Assembly (NCBI GenBank): GCA_015057025.1
Contig: SVFD01000001.1
Coordinates: 434,001-498,000 of the forward strand
Direction of reading: 5' to 3'
DNA length: 64,000 nt
Source of the DNA: Lachnospiraceae bacterium
GTDB lineage: Bacteria; Bacillota; Clostridia; Lachnospirales; Lachnospiraceae
Shown: piece by piece, positions 55,334 through 63,269 of the stretch
Layout of the letters: the number at the start of each line of letters is the position of its first letter
Position numbering within the stretch: the stretch's first letter is position 1
The notes under the pieces: model-generated
Told to the model about the DNA's origin: nothing
What the model saw: the letters and a program-made list of their open reading frames with translations, nothing else
Database searches by the model: none
Made by a program: the position numbers and the translations under genes

Positions 55334-55795
55334 ATGGACACAAAACAGGGACAGCAGATTTATCAGGACTATATTGAAAAAGTAACTCCAAAGGCTAATT
55401 TAGGTGCACGTATGTTGAAAGCCTTTATAGTAGGAGGACTTATATGTACCATAGGACAGTTTATTGTGGAACTTCTGCAGAATTTTGGAGGACTGAAAAA
55501 GGAGGATGCTTCTTTGTATTGTACACTTATTTTGGTTCTGTCAAGTGTAATTCTTACAGGCTTGGGAATTTATCGTAAGATTGTAAATTTTGCCGGTGCC
55601 GGTGCGTTGGTACCAATCACGGGTTTTGCAAATTCTGTTGCATCAACTGCTATTGAGTATAAATTTGAGGGGCAGGTTTTTGGAATTGGATGTAAAATAT
55701 TTACAATTGCAGGACCGGTTATTTTGTATGGTATTTTATCAAGTTGGCTTTTAGGTTTAATCTATTGGATAGGAACTTTGTTGGGCATTGCGTAA
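55334..55795 (+). CDS. spoVAC: Stage V sporulation protein AC
   Basis: A 153-residue membrane protein matching SpoVAC, the mechanosensitive-type channel component of the spore SpoVA complex. AFIVGGLICTIGQFIVELLQ and GAGALVPITGFANSVAS are conserved stretches. About five membrane segments. The ribosome binding site is poor: AAAGGA lies about 25 bases before the ATG. In many Clostridia spoVAC is followed by spoVAD and spoVAE; here a phosphoesterase gene follows instead. Confidence 0.85.
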   Translation: MDTKQGQQIYQDYIEKVTPKANLGARMLKAFIVGGLICTIGQFIVELLQNFGGLKKEDASLYCTLILVLSSVILTGLGIYRKIVNFAGAGALVPITGFANSVASTAIEYKFEGQVFGIGCKIFTIAGPVILYGILSSWLLGLIYWIGTLLGIA

Positions 55796-55915
55796 AAGAG
55801 TTTGCCAACATTTGGGTATAAAGAGCTATATTTTGTGCCGTAATAGCGGAACTAATTGACACGCTATCCGTTAACATTTAAAATAAATACGAAAATACGA
55901 ACGGATGGTAAAAAT

Positions 55916-56461
55916 ATGAAATACTTTATTGCATCAGATATTCACGGTTCATTAAAATATTGTAAAAACTTATTCGAGGCATTTGAAAGAGAGCAGGCGG
56001 ACAAAATTCTTATATTGGGAGATTTGCTTTATCATGGTCCCAGAAATGATTTGCCGGAAGAATATAATCCGAAAGCGGTTATTGAACTTTTAAATCAGTA
56101 TAAGAATAAAATTATTTGTGTTCGCGGAAACTGTGATACGGAAGTGGATCAGATGGTATTGGATTTTCCGATTATGGCAGATTATGCTGTTCTTACCATG
56201 GATGATGTGGTAGTGTATGCAACTCATGGTCATGTCCATGGAGAAAATAATCCGCCGAAGCTTTGCGGGAAGGATGTTCTTCTGTGCGGACATACGCATG
56301 TACCTAAATGCGAGCAGAAGGAGGGATTCTTTTACATGAATCCCGGTTCTGTTTCCATACCTAAGGAAGAAAGCTGGCATGGATATATGATTTGGGAAGG
56401 CAGAAACTTTACATGGAAGGACATGAAAGGCGATATCAGGTTGGAATATAATATCGGTTAA
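55916..56461 (+). CDS. YfcE-type metallophosphoesterase
   Basis: A 181-residue calcineurin-like phosphodiesterase. Motifs are SDIHGS, GDLLYHGP, RGNCD, ATHGHVHG and CGHTHVPKC. Length matches E. coli YfcE (about 184 residues). ATG 55916 is chosen for its clean family start MKYFIASDIHGS after GGATGG; upstream in-frame codons lack a ribosome binding site. It is a paralogue of the gene at 103-594 but not closely similar. Confidence 0.87.
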   Translation: MKYFIASDIHGSLKYCKNLFEAFEREQADKILILGDLLYHGPRNDLPEEYNPKAVIELLNQYKNKIICVRGNCDTEVDQMVLDFPIMADYAVLTMDDVVVYATHGHVHGENNPPKLCGKDVLLCGHTHVPKCEQKEGFFYMNPGSVSIPKEESWHGYMIWEGRNFTWKDMKGDIRLEYNIG

Positions 56462-56495
56462 GAATGCAGTAAATACAATTTAAATAAAAATAAGT

Positions 56496-56533
56496 AAAAG
56501 AGCGCGACATTTTATACAAAGTTGTGCTCTTTT
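56496..56533 (+). terminator. Terminator after the YfcE-type gene
   Basis: AAAAGAGCGCGAC pairs with GTTGTGCTCTTTT, with wobble pairs, followed by a short T-tract. Confidence 0.72.
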
Positions 56534-56536
56534 GTA

Positions 56537-56588
56537 TTGTAAAAAACTCACAACATAATATTATAAATGTTGTAAAAAACTCACAACA
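56537..56588. repeat. Tandem 19-bp direct repeats in a promoter region
   Basis: TTGTAAAAAACTCACAACA occurs at 56537-56555 and again at 56570-56588, a spacing of 33 bp. The stretch between them contains ACAAC...GTTGT symmetry. Two evenly spaced copies just upstream of the 56649 gene look like regulator binding sites. Confidence 0.45.
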
Positions 56589-56613
56589 AAAGAGTGGTTT
56601 TTTCTTAAAATAA

Positions 56614-56642
56614 TTGACTTACGGATTATAAACGAATATGCT
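56614..56642 (+). promoter_or_regulatory. Promoter of the surface cluster, close to the start codon
   Basis: TTGACT (56614-56619) and TATGCT (56637-56642) are 17 bases apart. The start site would fall almost on the ATG at 56649, which lacks a ribosome binding site, so the first gene may be read from a leaderless message. Confidence 0.4.
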
Positions 56643-56648
56643 GTTAAT

Positions 56649-58016
56649 ATGAAAAAAACATTGATTCTTTATCCGTTTATTTTTATTATAATTGCACTGT
56701 CTTGCTTGGGCTTTTTAATGCTGACTGCGTTAATTCCCCGGGAGGCAATTTGCGATAATGCAAAGCAGAGCGCAAAGTATTTTCAAGAGGCACCTTTGTT
56801 TGAATATTGCGCGGGCGAATTGGAAAACTTCAGAAGAGATAATTATGCGGATTGTATTTCTACCTCAATTGCATATCATTTTGGAGAAGGAAATGTCTAT
56901 GGCTCGGTAATCAGTGCTGAGTTTGCTCATGAGTCTAAAGAGAATGTGAATGAGTCTTTTTATCGAAAGATACAGGGGGAAGAAGTGGAAACGGAGCAAT
57001 ATTCCAGATACTGGCATGGTTCCGCCGGAGTCATCCGCTTGCTATTGACTGTTATGGATATTCAAACCATGCGATATGTGATGACGGCAATGGGAATCAT
57101 ATTAAATGCCGGATTGGTTATTGTGTTGATAAGAAAAGGCCAGAAGGTTTTGGGAATCATTTATAGCATTGCTTTTCTCTTGGTTAATGGGGTATTTGCG
57201 TTGGGATGTTTGGAATATGGATTTATTTTTCTGCTTATTCCGCTAACCGGTTTGTTTCTGCTTATGAGCCCATGGATGAAAAAAGAGCAAAATGCACAAT
57301 TGACTTTTATGGTCACTGGAATGTTGACTGCTTTTTTCGATTTTTTAACAACGGAGACCCTGACCTTTACGGTGCCTTTTGTCATATATTATATAGTCGT
57401 GTATCGCGCCAATGTATCTGTAAAAGAAGCCGGTATCAGTAAAGAGAAGCAGAAAACATGGCTTTTTCTCTTGAAAAGCGGTTTGAGTTGGTTTGCAGGT
57501 TATGCAGGTATGTTTGCTTGTAAATGGTTTTTGGCGGTTAGTCTTTTAGGTAAAGAAGCGTGGATTACAACCTTTGAGTCTGTCAAAGAGCGTATTGGCG
57601 GGGAAGTAAGTACGGTTGCGGATTCCGTAAATGAAACAGTTACATTTACAGAGCGTATTCAGGGAATATTTGTGAGAAACCTTGGTTGCCTGTATTGGGG
57701 AAGTAATAATATGAAAATAACAACGGTTTTAGTGGTTACCTTTATTATACTTATGTTGTTGAGTGTGTTCTGGTATATGGCGAGAACTAATTCACCCAAA
57801 GCCGGATTGGGAGTTCTGATAGCAGTAAGTATAATCCCGTATATCAGATTTTTATTTCTTAGTAATCATTCTTATATACATTACTTTTTTACATATAGGG
57901 CACAGATGGTTACAGTTTTGGTGATTTTATACATAATTTATGATAATTCGGTTTTATCAGAACCGGTAAAAAAGAGAAATAAGGAGGGGATTTCATGCAG
58001 GAAAAAAGCAAAGTAA
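56649..58016 (+). CDS. Polytopic membrane protein, unknown function
   Basis: A 455-residue protein with about 10 membrane segments and an outer N-terminal domain (about residues 25-125) rich in aromatic and acidic residues (AKYFQEAPLFEYCAGELENF, then FYRKIQGEEVETEQYSRYWHG). The layout resembles membrane glycosyltransferases of the GT-C type, but without a recognised motif. It is the first of four genes in a cluster; its end overlaps the next gene by 22 bp. Confidence 0.55.
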   Translation: MKKTLILYPFIFIIIALSCLGFLMLTALIPREAICDNAKQSAKYFQEAPLFEYCAGELENFRRDNYADCISTSIAYHFGEGNVYGSVISAEFAHESKENVNESFYRKIQGEEVETEQYSRYWHGSAGVIRLLLTVMDIQTMRYVMTAMGIILNAGLVIVLIRKGQKVLGIIYSIAFLLVNGVFALGCLEYGFIFLLIPLTGLFLLMSPWMKKEQNAQLTFMVTGMLTAFFDFLTTETLTFTVPFVIYYIVVYRANVSVKEAGISKEKQKTWLFLLKSGLSWFAGYAGMFACKWFLAVSLLGKEAWITTFESVKERIGGEVSTVADSVNETVTFTERIQGIFVRNLGCLYWGSNNMKITTVLVVTFIILMLLSVFWYMARTNSPKAGLGVLIAVSIIPYIRFLFLSNHSYIHYFFTYRAQMVTVLVILYIIYDNSVLSEPVKKRNKEGISCRKKAK

Positions 58017-59113
58017 TGAAATACAGATACAAGGGCTTGTTTGCATTGCTTTTAGGTTTGATGCTTATTGTGTGTTGGATTCAAATGCCGGAAGTGGCAT
58101 ATGCGACAGAAAATGCTTTTCCGGAGAATGAGTATGACGGGAATTCACTATATAATTCCGGTTCCGAGATTGAGCCCGAAGAGGAAATTGACACAAGTAT
58201 AAGTAAGCAGGCAGGACATATAAGTGTGTCGGTCGATGATTATATCTATGGAACAACTGTACAACCTCAAGTAACAAGTAATACCGGAGATGTAAGTAAG
58301 GCAGTTTTAACATTTAAGGTTACAGGTGCATCGGATAGTACATATACTTCGCAGATGCCTACAGAGGTAGGTAGTTATACAGTACAGGCGGTACTGCCGG
58401 AAGATACATACTATGCCACAGCGGTGGCTACAGATACATTTACAATCAGCTATTTAACATCACCGTCACCGGCGTATGAATTGATAGGGACACCGGGAGA
58501 GAATGGTTGGTATACATCGGACATTACAATTGTTCCGCCTCAGGGATATGAAATGTCTGTTGGAAACAGGGATTCGTTTAGTACGGAAGGATATGTTGTA
58601 TCCGAGGAAACGAACATGTTGCATATATATTTAAAAAAGACTTCTACAGGAGGAATGACAGACGTAATATCTATTGCAAACTTAAGAATTGATACACAAG
58701 CTCCTTTGGTAAGTAATCTTGATTCTCAAAACGAATATTATGTTGATTCGTTGGAAGTTAATTTTTTTGAAGATAATTTTGATTCCGTAACAGTAAATGA
58801 AGAAAGCGTAGAGGTAGAAGATTATTCTGACGGTCAATATGGTTTTGCAATTGAAAGCGGAATGAAACGAATGACTTTTACCATTAAGGTAAAAGATGAT
58901 GCAGGAAACGAAACAATGGTTTCGGTCATCATAGGTCCGGCATGGTTAGAAGACGGAATCGTGGGAGAAGGTGAGTATTATCTTGAGAAAGGGGTAGAGT
59001 ATTCGTTTCCGGCGAATGCACAGTGGCAGAAGGATGGAGATAATACTGTTTATTCCGGAGGGGTGAGTTTTTATTCCAATGAAGAAGGCGTGGTAACGTT
59101 TACTCAGAAATAG
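57995..59113 (+). CDS. Secreted Ig-like-domain protein
   Basis: A 372-residue exported protein. The signal peptide has core GLFALLLGLMLIVCWIQMP and a cleavage region near AYA-TE. After an acidic linker come two or three beta-sandwich modules: about residues 75-150 (VSVDDYIYGTTVQPQVTS, TEVGSYTVQAVLPEDTYYA, a FIVAR/MBG-like style), about 155-235, and about 240-320 (TQAPLVSNLDSQNEYYVDSL). No anchor is visible. AAGGAGGGG precedes the ATG. It overlaps the upstream membrane gene and is followed by the FecR-domain gene 10 bp later. Confidence 0.7.
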   Translation: MQEKSKVMKYRYKGLFALLLGLMLIVCWIQMPEVAYATENAFPENEYDGNSLYNSGSEIEPEEEIDTSISKQAGHISVSVDDYIYGTTVQPQVTSNTGDVSKAVLTFKVTGASDSTYTSQMPTEVGSYTVQAVLPEDTYYATAVATDTFTISYLTSPSPAYELIGTPGENGWYTSDITIVPPQGYEMSVGNRDSFSTEGYVVSEETNMLHIYLKKTSTGGMTDVISIANLRIDTQAPLVSNLDSQNEYYVDSLEVNFFEDNFDSVTVNEESVEVEDYSDGQYGFAIESGMKRMTFTIKVKDDAGNETMVSVIIGPAWLEDGIVGEGEYYLEKGVEYSFPANAQWQKDGDNTVYSGGVSFYSNEEGVVTFTQK

Positions 59114-59123
59114 GAGGAGTGGC

Positions 59124-60083
59124 ATGTCGAAAAAGAAAAAAATGATTATAGGCAGCGCAGCGGCAGCAGTTGTTGTAATCGGTATTGTTGTAACTCTGCT
59201 TTTGGTTTTTAACAAAGATGAAGCCTACAGAGTCATTAAGGTATTGGAACTTGATGGTAGCGCTGTTGTGGAGCGTGAAAATATCGGAGAATTACAGGCA
59301 TATACAGGTATGACTTTGCAAAGTGGTGATAAAGTAAGTGTTGCGTCAAACAGTATGGTAGTATTGCAGATGGATGATGATAAATATGCGTATATAGAAG
59401 AAAATTCTGTATTATCCATGGTGGCGGAGGGAACTGCAAGAGACAGCAAAACGACAATACAGTTAGAAAAAGGAGCAATCACCTGTCATGTAGACGGTAA
59501 ATTAAATGGCAGTTCATCTTACGAGGTGCATACCCAGAATTCTGTTATGGCTGTTCGCGGAACGGTATTTCGTGTGGCTTTTTACGGTGAAGAACAATTA
59601 TCGGATGATTTTATAAATGATGCAGACGGCGTGGTTCGGGTATCTGTTTATGACGGAGAAGTAATGGTAACACTTAAGAATCCTGATGGAAGTATGGGTG
59701 AAGGAAAGAGTATATATGCCGGTGAGCAGGCAGGTATAGGAAATGATAGTTCCAGTAGCTTTTTCTTAAACGATGTGGATTTAGAAAAACTTCCGGCACC
59801 GGAAAGCAAACGTCAGGTATGGGAAGCATTGCAGGCTATTGTTAATAAAGGAGAAAAAATATCTGCCTCCCAGGAAGAACTCGATAAAATACTGGAAGAG
59901 TTAAACGGGCAAACTGTGTATAAAGTATACTATTATGCAAACGGACAGTTGTTTGCTATTCAGGAAGTAAATTCAGGACAAACAGCCACACAGCCTGATT
60001 TATCACCTTCCGCATCGGGAAGATGGAACATAGATTTTAGTAAAACGATTATGCAAGACACCAATGTGTATTGGGAACAATAA
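59124..60083 (+). CDS. FecR-domain membrane protein
   Basis: A 319-residue single-pass protein: short basic cytoplasmic N-terminus, membrane segment at about 9-29 (IGSAAAAVVVIGIVVTLLLV) and an outer FecR/sensory domain (about residues 40-210: TGMTLQSGDKVSVASNSMVV, VHTQNSVMAVRGTVFRVAFY, VRVSVYDGEVMVTLKN). The C-terminal 90 residues are a small charged extension. FecR proteins often act with ECF sigma factors, but there is none nearby, so it is more likely a structural or sensory surface protein. GGAGGAG precedes the ATG. Confidence 0.78.
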   Translation: MSKKKKMIIGSAAAAVVVIGIVVTLLLVFNKDEAYRVIKVLELDGSAVVERENIGELQAYTGMTLQSGDKVSVASNSMVVLQMDDDKYAYIEENSVLSMVAEGTARDSKTTIQLEKGAITCHVDGKLNGSSSYEVHTQNSVMAVRGTVFRVAFYGEEQLSDDFINDADGVVRVSVYDGEVMVTLKNPDGSMGEGKSIYAGEQAGIGNDSSSSFFLNDVDLEKLPAPESKRQVWEALQAIVNKGEKISASQEELDKILEELNGQTVYKVYYYANGQLFAIQEVNSGQTATQPDLSPSASGRWNIDFSKTIMQDTNVYWEQ

Positions 60084-60101
60084 AAGATGATGAGGTAGTA
60101 C

Positions 60102-60881
60102 ATGAAAAAGTTATTGATGATTCCGGATAGGTATCATTTGGAAGCAGATGTAGAATTGGCGAAGAAGTATTCATTGGGGTATGAATATAATGATTTTTTT
60201 AATCCGTCTGTATTAGATAATAAAAATGAGCAGGCGGAGATTGTAAAAGGATATCGAGATACTTATTTGCCCCAATATTCAACCCTGCACGGAGCATTCT
60301 TTGATGTGATTCCTTTTAGTTTGGATGAAAAAATCAAAGAGATATCCATGCTCAGAATTGAGCAAAGTATTTCTGCGGCGCAAAAGCTGGGGGCATCAGC
60401 TGTGATTTTTCATACAAACTATAATCCCTTTTTAAATTCTCCTTCGTATATAAATGAATGGATTTCACAAAATGAAAATATATGGAGCGGTATATTGGAT
60501 AAACATCCGGATATTTCCGTTTACCTGGAGAATATGTTTGATACGACGCCGGATATTATGGAAGAGTTATCGTCAAGATTGTGTAGGCACCAAAACTATG
60601 GCGTTTGTCTTGATTATGCTCATGCAGCCTTGTCCAAGGTGGCACCTTTGTGGTGGGCTAAACGTCTTGGTAAATATGTTAAACATGTGCACATCAATGA
60701 CAATGATTTGGTAAGTGATCTTCATCTTGCCTGGGGAGACGGTAAAATAGACCGTCACGTTTTCTATGAAGCATATGAGCAGTATATGAACGGTGCCACT
60801 GTTTTGGTAGAAACGTCTTCGTATGAAAATAAAAAACGCTCTTTAGAAATGCTTGTAAAAGAAGGATTTATATCTGTTTAG
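60102..60881 (+). CDS. TIM-barrel sugar isomerase/epimerase-like protein
   Basis: A 259-residue protein of the xylose isomerase-like/AP endonuclease 2 TIM-barrel superfamily. VIFHTNYNP, VYLENMFDTTP, GVCLDYAHA and HVHINDNDLVSDLH carry the metal-ligand-type His, Glu and Asp residues. It may isomerise a sugar or cyclic polyol. It is the fourth gene of the cluster, 18 bp after the FecR-domain gene. Substrate unknown. Confidence 0.8.
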   Translation: MKKLLMIPDRYHLEADVELAKKYSLGYEYNDFFNPSVLDNKNEQAEIVKGYRDTYLPQYSTLHGAFFDVIPFSLDEKIKEISMLRIEQSISAAQKLGASAVIFHTNYNPFLNSPSYINEWISQNENIWSGILDKHPDISVYLENMFDTTPDIMEELSSRLCRHQNYGVCLDYAHAALSKVAPLWWAKRLGKYVKHVHINDNDLVSDLHLAWGDGKIDRHVFYEAYEQYMNGATVLVETSSYENKKRSLEMLVKEGFISV

Positions 60882-60889
60882 GGATAATA

Positions 60890-60921
60890 AAAAACGTATG
60901 TCGGATTCGGCATGCGTTTTT
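60890..60921 (+). terminator. Terminator after the TIM-barrel gene
   Basis: AAAACGTATG pairs with CATGCGTTTT (one wobble) around TCGGATTCGG, followed by a short T-run. Confidence 0.78.
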
Positions 60922-60935
60922 CTTTGTTCCATAAT

Positions 60936-60987
60936 CGAACAAATATTCGAAAAAATACTTGATAAAACAAACAAATGTTCGTATAAT
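60936..60987 (+). promoter_or_regulatory. Sigma-A promoter with two LexA-like (SOS) boxes
   Basis: TTGATA (60959-60964) and TATAAT (60982-60987) are 17 bases apart. CAAACAAATGTTCG (60968-60981) fills the spacer, and CGAACAAATATTCG (60936-60949) lies just upstream. Both resemble the Firmicute LexA operator (CGAAC, four bases, GTTCG), with one mismatch each by my reading. A LexA dimer on the spacer site would block RNA polymerase. Transcription would begin near 60994. Confidence 0.72.
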
Positions 60988-61010
60988 ATAAAAGAAAAGT
61001 AGAAGAAAGG

Positions 61011-62474
61011 ATGTCCGATTACAATTTTAAGAGTGATTGGATTGTATTTAAATCTATGTATACATTACGTACAGAAATGACAACGGAAGAAAAACTGGAA
61101 ATTTTGGCAGATGCGGCAAAATATGATGTTGCCTGTACTTCCAGTGGTGTAGACCGTAAGGGGAAGAAAGGCGCTTTGGGAAATTGCAGTGCGGCGGGAA
61201 TCTGCCACACTTTTGCTTCGGACGGAAGATGCATTTCGCTGTTGAAGATTCTTATGACAAATCATTGTATTTTTGATTGTAAATATTGTATAAACCGTAA
61301 ATCCAATGATATACCGAGAGCTGTTTTTACACCGAAAGAAATTTGCGAAGTGACCATTGAATTTTATAAAAGAAATTATATTGAAGGATTATTTTTAAGT
61401 TCAGGTATTGTTAAGAGTCCGTCACATACCATGGAACTGATGTGTCAGGTTCTATACCAATTAAGAACGGAATATAAGTTTAACGGTTATATACATATTA
61501 AGGCGATTCCTGGAGTGCCGGATGAATTGATTGCCAAAGCAGGATACCTTGCGGACCGCGTCAGTATTAATATGGAGTTTGCGGCGGAAGAGAGCTTAAA
61601 GAAGTTTGCGCCCAATAAGAATTTTAAAACCATTCTTAATCCCATGGAGAAAATATCCGATACCATAGCATTGCATCGTCTTGCTGTGGGAAAAGATGCA
61701 CGAATGGAGAGAAGTATCGGTAACCGCTACCTTGAAAACAGCATTTTTAATGTTAAAAAGCTGGAAGAACAAGGCATGGGCGGAAAACAGTTGCCGGCGA
61801 ACGTCATAAAAGGCGATTTAAGACGCTCTTTTGCACCTGCCGGGCAAAGTACCCAGATGATTATCGGAGCCGGAGAAGAGAGCGATTATGAGCTTTTACA
61901 GACGACACAACAACTATATCAGCAATATGATTTAAAAAGAGTATTTTATTCGGCATATGTGCCGTTAAATGAGGATGCGTCGTTGCCGGCAATAGGAACT
62001 CCGGTACCTCTATTGCGGGAGCATCGGTTATATCAGGCAGATTGGCTATTGCGTTATTATGGTTTTCAGGCAGATGAATTACTGACACACGAGAAGCCGG
62101 ACTTTAATCCACAGCTGGACCCTAAGTGTGATTGGGCTTTGCGACATTTAAATATATTTCCGGTAGAAATTATGACAGCCTCTTTCGATGTACTTTTACG
62201 GGTGCCGGGCATCGGGCCTACAAGCGCAAAGCGTATTATGCAGTCAAGAAGATACGGAAGTCTTGATTTTATGCATTTAAAGAAAATGGGTGTGGTCTTA
62301 AAGAGAGCGCATTATTTCATTACTTGCGGGGGGAAAATGATGTACAAGATACCTATAGAGGAACAGTATATTACCAAAGAATTAACCGTAGTCAATCGTA
62401 AAGAAAATTGGGAGATTGTGCATCGTAACCAATATCAGCAGATGTCCCTGTTTGATGATTATGCGTTAGGGTAA
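61011..62474 (+). CDS. Radical SAM protein, putative DNA repair/modification (TIGR03916-like)
   Basis: A 487-residue radical SAM enzyme. The [4Fe-4S] motif is C86, C90 and C93 (CIFDCKYC), after KYDVACTSSG with its conserved cysteine and GICHTFASDGRCISLLKILM. The AdoMet barrel covers about residues 78-330. The C-terminus has a helix-hairpin-helix DNA-binding motif at about 394-410 (RVPGIGPTSAKRIM). This matches the family described as putative DNA modification/repair radical SAM protein (TIGR03916). ATG 61011 follows AGAAGAAAGG with almost no spacing, so a slightly later start (61056 or 61077) is possible. It heads an apparent LexA-controlled operon with its usual partner. The reaction is unknown. 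Confidence 0.85.
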   Translation: MSDYNFKSDWIVFKSMYTLRTEMTTEEKLEILADAAKYDVACTSSGVDRKGKKGALGNCSAAGICHTFASDGRCISLLKILMTNHCIFDCKYCINRKSNDIPRAVFTPKEICEVTIEFYKRNYIEGLFLSSGIVKSPSHTMELMCQVLYQLRTEYKFNGYIHIKAIPGVPDELIAKAGYLADRVSINMEFAAEESLKKFAPNKNFKTILNPMEKISDTIALHRLAVGKDARMERSIGNRYLENSIFNVKKLEEQGMGGKQLPANVIKGDLRRSFAPAGQSTQMIIGAGEESDYELLQTTQQLYQQYDLKRVFYSAYVPLNEDASLPAIGTPVPLLREHRLYQADWLLRYYGFQADELLTHEKPDFNPQLDPKCDWALRHLNIFPVEIMTASFDVLLRVPGIGPTSAKRIMQSRRYGSLDFMHLKKMGVVLKRAHYFITCGGKMMYKIPIEEQYITKELTVVNRKENWEIVHRNQYQQMSLFDDYALG

Positions 62475-62504
62475 AAGCGGAGAACTGAAAGACGAGGAGG
62501 AAAA

Positions 62505-63269
62505 ATGTATATTTTTACCTGTCGTCCTGATTATGATTCCATGCTGACATGCATCTATGAAGCGTGGGCGAGTAAAAAAGGACATAAGAATATTAAACTG
62601 TGTTTGGAACCAATAGAACAATATACATTATTTGATGAATACATTCATATAGAACCGGATGAGAAGAAGGCAGAACGGGTCAGTCAATCTGTCTGGCATA
62701 AAATATCACCCCGGGTTTACAGTGAAATGGGGTATGCCCTACTTTCCTTTGAGGAGGATGCTTTGGATATCGTCTATAGGGTATTAATATTGGGCTTTCA
62801 TTTTGGCAGGGATGTCTTGGATATGATACAGTATAGGGAGATAGCAAGATTTCGTGAAATCAGGAAGCTGGTAAGTCGGGAAGTGCATTCGTTTCGGGAG
62901 TTTTTGCGATTTTATAAGGTAGAAGAGAAAGTATATGTGGCACATTTTGAACCCAGAAGTCGTGTACTTATGCCGGTAGCAAGTTATTTTTCAGACCGCA
63001 TGCCTTCTGAACATTGGATGATTATTGATGATATTCACAAGGAAGCGATCGTACATCCGAAGGACGAAACATGTTATTTAAGAATTCTTTCCGATGAAGA
63101 AGCAGAGGCTCTGTCTCACACGGAACAGGAAGACTTTTATACCCGCTTGTGGAGAAATTACTTTCATACTATGGGTATACGTCAGCGTGAGAACAGAGCC
63201 TGTCAAAAAAATCATTTTCCTTTATGGATGCGTAAGCATGTTACGGAGTTTCGGGAAGTGTATGAATAA
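62505..63269 (+). CDS. TIGR03915-type DNA metabolism partner protein (DUF4130-like)
   Basis: A 254-residue soluble protein beginning MYIFTCRPDYDSMLTCIYEA, which matches the TIGR03915/DUF4130 family, found beside TIGR03916 radical SAM proteins and fused to uracil-DNA-glycosylase domains in some Proteobacteria. VHSFREFLRFYKVEEKVYVA, FSDRMPSEHWMIIDDIHKEA and the C-terminal YFHTMGIRQRENRACQKNHF are conserved-looking stretches. It is 30 bp after the radical SAM gene (AGGAGG before the ATG). Likely acts with it on damaged or modified DNA. Its end overlaps the minus-strand GGDEF gene by 29 bp. Confidence 0.83.
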   Translation: MYIFTCRPDYDSMLTCIYEAWASKKGHKNIKLCLEPIEQYTLFDEYIHIEPDEKKAERVSQSVWHKISPRVYSEMGYALLSFEEDALDIVYRVLILGFHFGRDVLDMIQYREIARFREIRKLVSREVHSFREFLRFYKVEEKVYVAHFEPRSRVLMPVASYFSDRMPSEHWMIIDDIHKEAIVHPKDETCYLRILSDEEAEALSHTEQEDFYTRLWRNYFHTMGIRQRENRACQKNHFPLWMRKHVTEFREVYE

